Source: DASTFP01 sp963744345 (lineage in GTDB: Bacteria; Verrucomicrobiota; Verrucomicrobiia; Chthoniobacterales; Terrimicrobiaceae). Taken from it: a stretch of DNA of 64,000 nt. The translations under genes were made by a program, and so were the position numbers. The stretch spans positions 124,001 to 188,000 of the forward strand of contig CAVUTD010000015.1 in NCBI GenBank assembly GCA_963744345.1. The letters run 5' to 3'. Below the pieces are notes generated by a model, which was not told where the DNA came from, did not search any database, and was given only the letters and a program-made list of their open reading frames with translations. This document shows, one piece after another, positions 44,286 to 52,433 of the stretch (positions within the stretch are counted from its first letter, which is position 1; each line of letters starts with the position of its first letter).

Positions 44286-45116
44286 ATGAATATCCCTGCG
44301 CGGCACCTCTGGCAGGCGGCGATTGTTCTCTTTGCCGTGACAGCGTGTGTGATGCCGCCGAAGGCTTATCGAAAACCCTCGGTCGCCCAGGAGGTGAAGA
44401 CCGGGAAATTTTGGTGGGGCACTTCGACCGCCAGCTATCAAAATGAAGATCGCGCCGTCGCGCCCGATTCTCCGTATTACTTTAAGACCGATTGGGATGT
44501 CTTCGCAGAGGAAGGGCGCATTCCCCCGCGCGGAGAAGACGCCGTCTTCGCCTGGACGCATTTCGACAGAGACCTCAACGTTCTTCGCAAGCTGGGCGTA
44601 AATCATTACCGCTTCGGCATCGAATGGGGTCGTGTTGAGCCAAAGCCGGGGCTCTTCAACGAGGAGGCAATCCGACAGTACGTCAGCATGGCTCGCAGGC
44701 TCAAAGCATCTGGGATCGAGCCCATTGTCACTTTATGGCACTTTACCTTCCCCTCATGGCTTTACGATAGTCATAAGAAAGGTCGCTCAGATTTTCTGCA
44801 CCCGGACGTCGAGACCGCATGGCGAGCTTACGTGACGAAGATGGTGAGCGCGCTGGCGCCGTATGTCCGCATCTACGTGCCGCAAAATGAGCCCAATGGA
44901 GACCTCTATATCGGCTACTTCGGGGGCCATTGGCCGCCAGGACTCTTGCTTACGCCTCTGGCGTTAAAAGAGGCGACCAAGATTGGCGTGCGAATGTATC
45001 GCGATGCGGCAGCCATCATCCGTCGCGAGCGCCCGGATGCTATCGTGATGGGGATCTATTCTCTGCCCAACTGGCGGCGCAAGGTACTTCGCGGATCCGA
45101 CGGGGTTCGTTTATAA
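44286..45116 (+). CDS. GH1 beta-glucosidase-type lipoprotein, N-terminal part (frameshifted)
   Basis: Glycoside hydrolase family 1 barrel with a lipoprotein signal: QAAIVLFAVTAC near the N-terminus, where most GH1 enzymes are cytosolic. Substrate-site segments are FWWGTSTASYQNED, GVNHYRFGIEWGRVEPKPG and the acid/base site VPQNEPNGDLYIGYF (Glu in NEP). The frame ends in GSDGVRL at 45116, but the next frame resumes ADPTGFVYNMMMHQNW. A net +1 change near 45091-45094 splits the gene. Probably cleaves beta-glycosides on the cell surface. Confidence 0.82.
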   Translation: MNIPARHLWQAAIVLFAVTACVMPPKAYRKPSVAQEVKTGKFWWGTSTASYQNEDRAVAPDSPYYFKTDWDVFAEEGRIPPRGEDAVFAWTHFDRDLNVLRKLGVNHYRFGIEWGRVEPKPGLFNEEAIRQYVSMARRLKASGIEPIVTLWHFTFPSWLYDSHKKGRSDFLHPDVETAWRAYVTKMVSALAPYVRIYVPQNEPNGDLYIGYFGGHWPPGLLLTPLALKEATKIGVRMYRDAAAIIRRERPDAIVMGIYSLPNWRRKVLRGSDGVRL

Positions 45117-45117
45117 C

Positions 45118-45609
45118 ATGATGATGCATCAGAATTGGGATCACCTGGACCAGGTGGCCGATGTGACCGACGTCATCGGATTGAATTACTACTATTCACA
45201 GGATGCTACTCCGCTTCGCTTCATCCTGCGCGGACACGGAGAGGAAAGCTCAAGTTACACACAGAATGGCTGGGAGATCGATCCGGAGGGATTTTATCAA
45301 AGCTTGACCACGGCTTACAAACGTTATCGGAAACCGATCGTCGTTTCCGAGAACGGCATCGGCACGCAAAGTGAGCAAAAGAAAATTCGCTATTTCCGTG
45401 AACACGTCAATCAGATGCGGCGCGCGATGTCCGACGGCGTGGACGTGCGCGGTTACTTTCCTTGGACTCTCGTCGACAATTACGAGTGGGCAGAAGGATA
45501 TGCGGCGAACTTCGGACTTACCAGCCTAAACCCTAAGACCAAGGAGCTCATCATTGAACCGACGGGCATTTGGTTTAGCAAGTTCATCAAGGCGTATCCA
45601 GAACCCTAA
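45118..45609 (+). CDS. GH1 beta-glucosidase-type, C-terminal part (frameshifted)
   Basis: The frame carries the second half of the GH1 barrel: DVIGLNYYYSQDATPL, the nucleophile segment KPIVVSENGIGTQSEQ (Glu in SENG) and DVRGYFPWTLVDNYEWAEGY with the conserved aglycone-site tryptophan. It terminates properly at 45609. With the upstream part it makes about 440 residues, a normal GH1 length. An ATG at 45118 marks the frame start, not a true start. Confidence 0.82.
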   Translation: MMMHQNWDHLDQVADVTDVIGLNYYYSQDATPLRFILRGHGEESSSYTQNGWEIDPEGFYQSLTTAYKRYRKPIVVSENGIGTQSEQKKIRYFREHVNQMRRAMSDGVDVRGYFPWTLVDNYEWAEGYAANFGLTSLNPKTKELIIEPTGIWFSKFIKAYPEP

Positions 45610-46213
45610 CAGATACTTAGCGTTTGGCGCGGCGCCGAGCCGCGCTGGCAGGGAGGGCCAAGGCGACGGGCGCGAACATCATCCTGGTGCTTAGTGAGTT
45701 CGTAAGCAGGAGCACGTCGGACGAAGGGGCTAGAAAAGGACAGAACGATCTGTAATTAAGCTGAGAGCGCGCAAAAGCTGTGCGCGAATGCTGCTACATA
45801 TTTGCTTGCGCCTCGTAAGCAGAGGTTCTAGAAATCCCCTAGCAAGTCACCGAAGCAACATCTCGGAGGGAATAGTGTGGCGTGACAAACGAGGGCTTTA
45901 CAATCATCTGTGAGCAGCGGGATGCGAATTTGGCAGCTCACGTGTACGGCGCAATTCGGTTACGGGTTCCGCGAACGGCAACGACGGCCATCTTCAACCT
46001 GTCCGACGCATGACCCCACGGCCGTTGGTCTTCAGCCGAATGCCAAACAACGGTCGCCCCGATCAAGAAAATTCAGGAGGACGCTTGTGGTCTGAATCGT
46101 GCCAAGGGTGCTTTGCCAAACTCTTATCAACGAACGGCAAAGACCCTTTTGGGGACCTCTATGTCCAGATTGGAAACTGCCGTAAGGCACCTCCCTCCTT
46201 TTGACGCGACTTT
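45610..46213. other. intergenic stretch of about 600 bp
   Basis: Several short open frames appear here, but none has a recognisable domain or a consistent start. A GC-rich segment GGCGCGGCGCCGAGCCGCGC at 45627-45646 can fold on itself and may help end the GH1 transcript. No RNA gene was seen. The promoter of the following GH13 gene should lie here. Confidence 0.35.
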
Positions 46214-48376
46214 ATGCCAAATATAAGAAGATCAGGAATGCTTAAGAGAATCGGTAGCACCGTATTGTTTATCGGCTTATTGCTAGTCGCGGGGGTTCTT
46301 CAAGGGAACGAGGTTCAAGTCGAAGAGATCCCGCATGACCAACCTACGCGCTACGGAGCGCAGATCAATGTCGACGGTTCGGTGCAGTTTAGTGTTTTCT
46401 CTCCGGAGGCAAGCAAGGTCAGTTTGCTCCTCTATGACGACGCCGCTGCCAAGGAGCCCAAGCATGTCATTCCTATGCAAAAGAAAGGGAGTGATTGGCG
46501 AGTGCGCATCCGAGGCAGCGGGATTGGCGACGGTCTGCTGTACATGTATCGGGCGGAGGGGCCTCGCGACGTTTCGAAAGAGGACCAATTCGGTCTTATG
46601 TTCAACCAGGTCTATCCCCTAAGTGACCCCTATGCTTACGACACGCAGGATGTGACGTTTTCACGTCTATTTTCCTCCACGCCTTTCGTAAACGCTAATA
46701 GATCGCCCTATGCTGGCGGGGGAAAGAGCATCGTTTACAACCATTCGAAGGATCCATCCCCAGGGCATGTCAAGGTGAAACCCGAGGATCTGATCGTCTA
46801 TGAGCTGCACGTCCAAGACTACACGGCCCGAATTCCATCGCTTGATGGCAAGAAGCGAGGAACGTATCTCGGATTGGCGGCCGCCGGCTTAAAGACACCG
46901 GGAGGGTTGACGGCAGGCATCGATCACCTCGTCGAACTGGGCATCACGGCGGTTGAACTGATGCCAGTGATGGAATACGACGAGGAAACTGGCAATGCGC
47001 AGGATCGCCTGAATCATTGGGGATACATGACGACCAACTTCCTGGCGCCCGAAGACCGCTACGCGTCCGAAGCCGGGAAGGATGTCGTGGAACTGAAACA
47101 ACTCGTCAAGGCGTTTCACGATCGCGGGATCGCAGTCATCATGGACACCGTCTATAACCACACGGGCGAAGGCGGTCCCTTTCTCGAAGGCGACCAACTC
47201 GCAGCAAAGTACTACAATTTCCGCGGCTTGATGGACAACTCACGCCTCTACAAGTCGACCCCTGACGGCCGACACTACTTCAACAACACGGGGACTGGGA
47301 ATGACGTCGACTTCAGTGGCGGAGAGGACAAGTTCTCCAAGCGTCTGACGGAGGATTCCTTGGAGCTTTGGCACAAGGTTTACGGAATTGACGGTTTTCG
47401 CTTTGACCTGGCGCGCATCCTCGCAGACGGATCGAACAATGCCGCTGACTGGGTGGATAACGAGAACGGATTCGGGAATGCTCATCTTCACGCTGAACCA
47501 TGGGACCTCGGCGGAGTGTGGTACGATTTCATGGATAACTTCGGCTGGAACTCCCAGAATAATCGCTGGGCGAAGTGGTTAGGCAAATACCGCGATCAGA
47601 TCCGGCACTTTTCAAAGTCCACGCTCAAGAACCGGACCGTGTTCAAGCAGCTCATCGAAGGCCGGGGAGATACTGGAGGAGGGCCCGCGTCGACCCAGCC
47701 GTGGCGATCCATAAATATCCTTGCCGTTCACGACGGCTACACCTTGCGGGATACGACATTCTTCAATGACAGTGACGGTTCGCATAACTGCTGGGATAGC
47801 GGCGGTGACGAGAACCATCGCCGCGAACGACAGAAGCTGATGTTAAGCGTGCTCCTTACGTCGCAAGGGGTGCCTTTGCTCCTGCAGGGCGACGAGTTCG
47901 GGCGCACGCAGGCAGGCGCGCTTTCCCAGGCCGATGCCCACAACACGTATAACTACGAGTCGCAAAGTGGTAATAAGACCATCAACAATGTTAACTGGAT
48001 CGATTGGCGACTGAAAGATGACGACAATAGTGAATCGCCCCAAGGCCCGACGTACGGCAAAGAGCTATTCGATTGGACCAAGAGTCTGATCGAGCTCCGA
48101 AAGAAGTGGGCGCACTTTCGCAGGGCGGAATTTGCTCAATACGCAGCCGAAGCCTTCAACGGGGGTCTTGACGCTGGAAGCAACAACGACGGCCGGTTTA
48201 CCTATTCGCATGAAGGACCGGCAGATGGTGAACCGTCGCAACTAGCCGTGATTTGGTGGGGACGCGCTGGGGAACCGGACTTGATGGTGATCTGCAACGA
48301 AAGCGATCGTGCGTTCTCCGCGAACAACCTCAAAGACTGGTCGCAAGGTGATTGGAAGATCCTCGCCAGATCCTAG
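46214..48376 (+). CDS. exported GH13 alpha-glucan debranching-type enzyme (isoamylase/pullulanase)
   Basis: 720 residues. A signal peptide (VLFIGLLLVAGVLQG) is followed by a CBM48-like domain (YGAQINVDGSVQFSVFSPEA) and a GH13 barrel with the expected regions: VIMDTVYNHTGEGG, DGFRFDLARI with the nucleophile Asp, HLHAEPWDLGG with the Glu acid/base, and ILAVHDGYTL for the third acid. This domain order fits isoamylases and pullulanases that cut alpha-1,6 branches. An internal ATG at 46238 (MLKRIGS) also fits the signal peptide. An exported debranching enzyme beside an exported GH1 suggests extracellular or periplasmic carbohydrate use. Confidence 0.88.
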   Translation: MPNIRRSGMLKRIGSTVLFIGLLLVAGVLQGNEVQVEEIPHDQPTRYGAQINVDGSVQFSVFSPEASKVSLLLYDDAAAKEPKHVIPMQKKGSDWRVRIRGSGIGDGLLYMYRAEGPRDVSKEDQFGLMFNQVYPLSDPYAYDTQDVTFSRLFSSTPFVNANRSPYAGGGKSIVYNHSKDPSPGHVKVKPEDLIVYELHVQDYTARIPSLDGKKRGTYLGLAAAGLKTPGGLTAGIDHLVELGITAVELMPVMEYDEETGNAQDRLNHWGYMTTNFLAPEDRYASEAGKDVVELKQLVKAFHDRGIAVIMDTVYNHTGEGGPFLEGDQLAAKYYNFRGLMDNSRLYKSTPDGRHYFNNTGTGNDVDFSGGEDKFSKRLTEDSLELWHKVYGIDGFRFDLARILADGSNNAADWVDNENGFGNAHLHAEPWDLGGVWYDFMDNFGWNSQNNRWAKWLGKYRDQIRHFSKSTLKNRTVFKQLIEGRGDTGGGPASTQPWRSINILAVHDGYTLRDTTFFNDSDGSHNCWDSGGDENHRRERQKLMLSVLLTSQGVPLLLQGDEFGRTQAGALSQADAHNTYNYESQSGNKTINNVNWIDWRLKDDDNSESPQGPTYGKELFDWTKSLIELRKKWAHFRRAEFAQYAAEAFNGGLDAGSNNDGRFTYSHEGPADGEPSQLAVIWWGRAGEPDLMVICNESDRAFSANNLKDWSQGDWKILARS

Positions 48377-48547
48377 TTTGGTGACGAATTCGATTTCGGA
48401 AGCCTCGATGACCTCAATCAACTTCCAGACGCGGGCTCATCGATTGAGGTCAAAGGGCGCTCGATGGCACTCCTGATTAGCGATAACGATTAACGATACA
48501 GCACCTCGTGGCATCCTCTTGCTGCGATGTGAAGGTAAGACCCGAGG

Positions 48548-49108
48548 TCACCTGGCCTTTTCGACGACGATCTCTACGCGGCGGTTTTGCTGCCGGCCGT
48601 CGTCAGTGTCATTCGAAGCGATTGGCTTGGTTTCGCCAAATCCGTGCGTTGTGAAATTAAGTCCGGCGAGCTCAGCTCGTTTCTTGAGGAACTCGGCAAC
48701 CGCAACTGCGCGTTTTTCCGAAAGATCGAGGTTCATCTCGGGCTTACCCTTGGAATCAGTGTGCCCGACAATGTCCACTTTCGCGCCAGGAAACTGCGCG
48801 AGGACGACAGCGACCTTTTCGAGCGCCGATTCAGCCTCCGGACGGAGTTTTGCCTTGCCCGTATCGAAGAGCACGTCGCCTTCGAGTCGTATGGTAACGT
48901 TTTGGGCAGTCTCCTCGAGCTTGAGCTGTTTGCGCGCTTCCTCGAGCTCAAGACGCTGGCGATTAAGATCATCTTCTTTTTTTTGAAGCTCTAGTTCCTT
49001 TTGTTGAAGCTCCGTTTCTTTGGAGGTGCTTTGGGCAAAGGCCGTCGCCGCTAAAGCTGCGCTCAAGACGCAAGTCAGGCAGATTTGATTCAAGAAGTGA
49101 ATATTCAT
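48548..49108 (-). CDS. OmpA-family peptidoglycan-anchored lipid-associated protein
   Basis: 186 residues from ATG 49108 (MNIHFLNQICLTCVLSAALA), a Sec signal peptide. After it comes a coiled-coil stretch (ETELQQKELELQKKEDDLNR), and then an OmpA-like C-terminal domain: GDVLFDTGKAKLRPEAESAL, VDIVGHTDSKGKPEMN and NRRVEIVVEK, whose Asp and Arg residues bind diaminopimelate. It is probably a cell-envelope anchor protein. It lies just downstream of the radical SAM gene, but no functional link is proven. An upstream frame extends to 49330 without a fitting start. Confidence 0.85.
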   Translation of the reverse strand: MNIHFLNQICLTCVLSAALAATAFAQSTSKETELQQKELELQKKEDDLNRQRLELEEARKQLKLEETAQNVTIRLEGDVLFDTGKAKLRPEAESALEKVAVVLAQFPGAKVDIVGHTDSKGKPEMNLDLSEKRAVAVAEFLKKRAELAGLNFTTHGFGETKPIASNDTDDGRQQNRRVEIVVEKAR

Positions 49109-49229
49109 GGCACTATTGTCTTCGCAGCGCACAGCCCGAAGGGTTGTCTCAGAACGAGGAAGCCGTAAGCTCGAATAATGACACGGCGTCATCCGCGGCA
49201 GGCCCTTAAAAACCGTCAACTCAAATGGT

Positions 49230-50418
49230 CTATTTAAGCGTCTCCGATCGAGGGGTGGAAGCTCGCATGAGCTTTTTGGCTCCGCCAAGTAGACGACTCC
49301 GTGAAATGGACTGGCCGTGAAGCTCGGCACGAGCGAACACGATCTTGTAGACTTCGCAGTAGGGATCCTTAGCCATCATCGTGCCTAGCGCACTGTAGGT
49401 CCGGACCGGACAGCCACCATGGCAGATGGAAAGGTAACGACAGGAGAGGCAATCTTCGTCTTCAACAAGATGCTTGGGCCGCTCGACGAACTGCTGCCGA
49501 GCGGGGCTTGTTGCCAGCATGCGTGTCAGATCCGGTTCGCGGAAAATGTTTCCGAAGAAGCTTTCCGGATAGCTGGTTACCCAGCAATCGCATTGGGCGA
49601 CGGTACCCTTTGCATCCACGGAGATGAATTGATTGGAGCAATTCTCCTTCCAAATGCAAGGCAGGCGTGCCGGACGACCTATGAAGTGGTCAATCAACGC
49701 ATCGAAGGGACCAAGCGAAACTCCCGAATCGTAACCGCGCTCAATCCAGAGATCAAAGAGGCTGGCAAGAAAGCGGGCCAATTCTCCTATGTCTAAGTGA
49801 AACGCGCCCTCGACCTCGGAGGCGGGGCCGCCGGGAAAAGGGGTGTTAACCTGGAAGCTGTCGAGGCCAAGTTCATCCGTGAAATAGCGATAGAAGCTTT
49901 CCGCACCTGCTTCGAGACTTCCTTGATGAAGTACGGCGATAACGCCTACTTTGATGTCGGCGGCTTGCGCTTCTTTAAGCTTTTGAGTCCACAATCGGGT
50001 ATACCCCTCCGCACCGCCCTTGAACAATTTGCGATGCCTATTTGGATAGTCCATCGAGGTTCCCAAGGCGCCTTGGAACATCGTTCGGATGACCTCATTC
50101 CATGCCTTTGAATAGCTAATGAGGTTGGTTTGCAAATAGTGGGTGAATCGACAATTTTTCGCTGCGGCCGCGCGATCCATCATTTCACCTGCGCTCACGA
50201 ACCAGGATGGTCCCATGATCATGGCCTCTCCGCCCTGCCAGTAGATTTCGCACTCCTTAATGCCCTCATGCTCGAGATGATCGAGTAAGCGTTTGGTCAG
50301 CAATGGCACGAGAGCGAGCGAAAGGCGATGAGGCTCCTTGCGTTCAAAGCAGGTACTCGCAGGCCACGTTGCAGTCCGAGGTCGGCAGAAGGATCACGCT
50401 AAAGACGCGACTACTCAT
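49230..50418 (-). CDS. radical SAM/SPASM peptide maturase (Grr-like), frameshifted at the cluster motif
   Basis: Starting at ATG 50418 the protein reads MSSRVFSVILLPTSDCNVACEY, and the frame then stops. In the next frame it continues CFERKEPHRLSLALVPLL to a stop at 49230. One extra C at 50352 or 50353 lies inside the CxxxCxYC motif (CNVACEYC) that binds the S-adenosylmethionine cluster. The C-terminal SPASM domain has LPCIWKENCSNQFI, QCDCWV and CLSCRYLSICHGGCPV. Corrected, it has about 395 residues, normal for such enzymes. Its start overlaps the stop of the partner gene (ATGA), so both are translated together. It should install cyclophane crosslinks on the Trp-x-Asn peptide encoded upstream. 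Confidence 0.85.
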
Positions 50419-51254
50419 CACGTTGCATCCGCGGTTTCCTTGCCGCAGGCGGAGAGATCCTGTTCGATCTCATCCCCCGCTGCTCGCAGGGCGCCAAAGA
50501 GCCGCTTGACGCCGTCACATGAATATGTGGGCTTCGGCCATTTGAAATAGCCCTGGCACAACTGCTGCCAGGGGCAGGAGGCACACTCTGCGCCTTCTTC
50601 GATGAGGCGCGCGAGGCGACCGGAAACAAAACCTGAATCCTCGTCGAAATAATGCTGAGCGGCTTGGAGCGGTCTCTGCTGATCATTGACAGCACGATGC
50701 TGAAAGATTGCGGGATCCTGCTCGCAGATTAGCCAAAGCGAACCGGTTTGTGCTCCACGCATCCAAGCCAGCGCCGAATGAAAAAATTCAATCGGCGCCT
50801 CCACCATCGGATGATGCAAATAGAAAGACAACGCGTTGGCGAGCTCTTCCACCGTTTCCGGGCATGGCTGGCCTGGCAGAAGCCGCACCGGAAGTCCAAG
50901 AGAAGCCGCAAGTCGGAGCGCCTTGAGAAATCCCGGGGTTGCCGGCATGCTCACGCGAACGTCGCGCACGGAGCGAGCATCGACCAGTCGATACAGATTT
51001 GAAAACTCTCGGTGGGGTGCCGCGAGGACGACATCCAATGGAGTGTCACTCGGGCCTTGAGCAGCAAGCGCCCAGGCCTGGGCGTCACCTAGAAGTTCTT
51101 CGGCTTGGATCCACTGGAGAGCGGGAGAACGATTGTGCAACCAGCGGTTCAGTTCATCCCGGTTCCGGACGATCCTGACAAACGGGCGATCGCCCGGATC
51201 TTCCTTCAAGTCATCATGAAGAAAGATCAGTGGTTCGTCAGCTTGCTCGGCCAC
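50418..51254 (-). CDS. SPASM-tailed partner protein without the SAM cluster motif
   Basis: 278 residues from GTG 51254 (VAEQADEPLIFLHDDLKEDP). The middle resembles part of a radical SAM barrel (ARSVRDVRVSMPATPGFLKA, LRLAASLGLPVRLLPGQPC), but no CxxxCxxC is present. The C-terminus is cysteine-rich: CASCPWQQLCQGYFKWPKPT and YSCDGVKRLFGALRAAG, like a shortened SPASM half. I interpret it as a non-catalytic companion that binds the precursor or carries an auxiliary cluster; this is inference. It starts 18 bp after the precursor's stop and its stop overlaps the maturase start. Confidence 0.7.
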   Translation of the reverse strand: MAEQADEPLIFLHDDLKEDPGDRPFVRIVRNRDELNRWLHNRSPALQWIQAEELLGDAQAWALAAQGPSDTPLDVVLAAPHREFSNLYRLVDARSVRDVRVSMPATPGFLKALRLAASLGLPVRLLPGQPCPETVEELANALSFYLHHPMVEAPIEFFHSALAWMRGAQTGSLWLICEQDPAIFQHRAVNDQQRPLQAAQHYFDEDSGFVSGRLARLIEEGAECASCPWQQLCQGYFKWPKPTYSCDGVKRLFGALRAAGDEIEQDLSACGKETADAT

Positions 51255-51272
51255 GGGGTCGATCGCAAATTG

Positions 51273-51623
51273 CTACCAGCGATTGATCCAGCCGCCACCA
51301 CCGCCGTGACGATTGACCCAACCGCCACCACCGCCGCGACGATTGATCCAGCCGCCACCACCGCCGCCACCGTTAATCCATCCTCCCACGCGATTGACCC
51401 AACCGCCCCCATTAATCCAGCCGCCGCCTCGAAAACCTCCCCTTCGGTTTATCCAGCCGCCGGCATGCGCCTCCGGCGAGGACGCCCACCAGATCCCGCC
51501 GGCGATCGCGGCTGTGATAGCTGCCCCTGACCACTTCCCAAGAGTTCGCAGAAATAGACGCCGATCGAGTGATTCAGCGTGCTCAGCGGAAAGCGGCTTC
51601 TCGTTGGACGATTCGTTGCTCAT
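51273..51623 (-). CDS. RiPP precursor with seven Trp-(Ile/Val)-Asn repeats and Tat-like leader
   Basis: 116 residues. Residues 20-26 (DRRLFLR) resemble the twin-arginine motif, residues 32-48 are hydrophobic, and PEAHA at 50-54 is a likely signal-peptidase site. From residue 55 on, the chain is almost only Gly, Arg, Trp, Asn and Ile/Val. It contains W-I/V-N at W57, W69, W75, W82, W92, W102 and W112, usually followed by Arg. W-x-N is the substrate unit of three-residue cyclophane formation by radical SAM enzymes. Tandem units and a Tat-type leader on a glycine-rich chain point to a Grr-like but distinct precursor. ATG at 51623. Confidence 0.85.
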   Translation of the reverse strand: MSNESSNEKPLSAEHAESLDRRLFLRTLGKWSGAAITAAIAGGIWWASSPEAHAGGWINRRGGFRGGGWINGGGWVNRVGGWINGGGGGGGWINRRGGGGGWVNRHGGGGGWINRW

Positions 51624-51644
51624 AAGAGTCAGACCTTTCGCAGA

Positions 51645-52160
51645 TCAGTTTGTCTCCTTCGTGGCCGCCTTGTCATCGCCCGTTAGGGTCGAGAAATGCA
51701 TAGCCGCAATTTTCCAATTACCCGCATCCTTCGCTACGGTCAGCGACAGGTTTAACGGGAAGGCGACCTCCTTCCCATCCTTCTTACCCGTGACATTACC
51801 GGATGTCATGAGCCAGCCCATATCGGCACCTACACCACCAATCTTGAAGTGATACTCAAAGTCCTGCTGTCCTTTATCGAAGCCCTTGAAGAAGTTCTCG
51901 TACGCCGCTTTGATCTCATCCGGGCCCGCCCAGATCTCGCCGGGCCCGCTACCCATGATTGTCGCCTTTTCGGTCAGGGTTTCCATGACCCCGTTGAGAT
52001 CATGATTTGCAAATGCTTTATCGTGCCTTTCTAAGAGGGCACGAATTTTCTCGACTTCAGGGTTCTTCTCCTGGCTCTCCTCTGCTCGCGCCGAACCCGA
52101 CAGGATGCCAAGGGCGGAGAGACCGGCCACGCCTGTGACGATTGCTTCTTTTCTGGTCAT
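51645..52160 (-). CDS. exported SnoaL-like (NTF2-fold) protein
   Basis: 171 residues. The signal region is MTRKEAIVTGVAGLSALGIL with a cleavage site near ARA. An RK pair precedes the hydrophobic stretch, so Tat use is possible. The body is a SnoaL/DUF4440 domain: KIRALLERHDKAFANHDLNG, VMETLTEKATIMGSGPGEIW and GNVTGKKDGKEVAFPLNL, ending in ATKETN. This fold can bind small ligands or be an isomerase, but its role here is unknown. It ends 22 bp upstream of the RiPP precursor start in the same direction, which suggests one operon. Confidence 0.8.
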   Translation of the reverse strand: MTRKEAIVTGVAGLSALGILSGSARAEESQEKNPEVEKIRALLERHDKAFANHDLNGVMETLTEKATIMGSGPGEIWAGPDEIKAAYENFFKGFDKGQQDFEYHFKIGGVGADMGWLMTSGNVTGKKDGKEVAFPLNLSLTVAKDAGNWKIAAMHFSTLTGDDKAATKETN

Positions 52161-52196
52161 GATTATTTCTTAGCTTAGCCAGATGCTCGACTCCAG

Positions 52197-52433
52197 CTAA
52201 TTCCTCCGCCCTGGCAACCGTGGGAAAGAAGAAGGTCCTGACGCGGGCGGCTTGTTTCTGGATAAAAAACCGAGAAGGATCTTCTCGATCGCGGCCTCCG
52301 TCTTTGCATGCGTTTGGACATCATGGCCCGTCGGGACGATCAGTTCGGACTGGGCGCCCTCCAAGTGCGTGCTCCAATATCCGACGACGCCGTCCGAGCT
52401 CTCGGGGAAATCACCGCGGCCTCTGATCGCCAA
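52197..52433 (-). pseudogene. C-terminal end of the lipase-like lipoprotein gene, shifted in frame
   Basis: After one extra base near 52425-52430, the natural C-terminus of the upstream hydrolase is found here: AIRGRGDFPESSDGVVGYWS, the conserved SELIVPTGHDVQTH (catalytic His in TGH) and AAIEKILLGFLSRN. It reads on for 17 further residues before the stop at 52197. It has no independent start. Confidence 0.6.

Noticed and set aside
45910..46204. Small plus-strand frames before the GH13 gene
   Set aside because: Overlapping frames of equal quality with no recognisable protein features.
50330..50420. Programmed frameshift in the radical SAM maturase
   Set aside because: No slippery sequence or downstream stimulatory structure was recognised, and other genes in the window show similar one-base changes.
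51280..51440. Short GC-rich repeats that could look like a CRISPR or minisatellite
   Set aside because: Spacing is irregular and units are coding Gly-Trp-Ile-Asn repeats; there are no unique spacers.
51313..51852. Proline/threonine-rich plus-strand frame (PPPPPRRLIQPP...)
   Set aside because: It is the complement of the glycine-rich WIN-repeat precursor; its low complexity comes from the GGN codons of the real gene.
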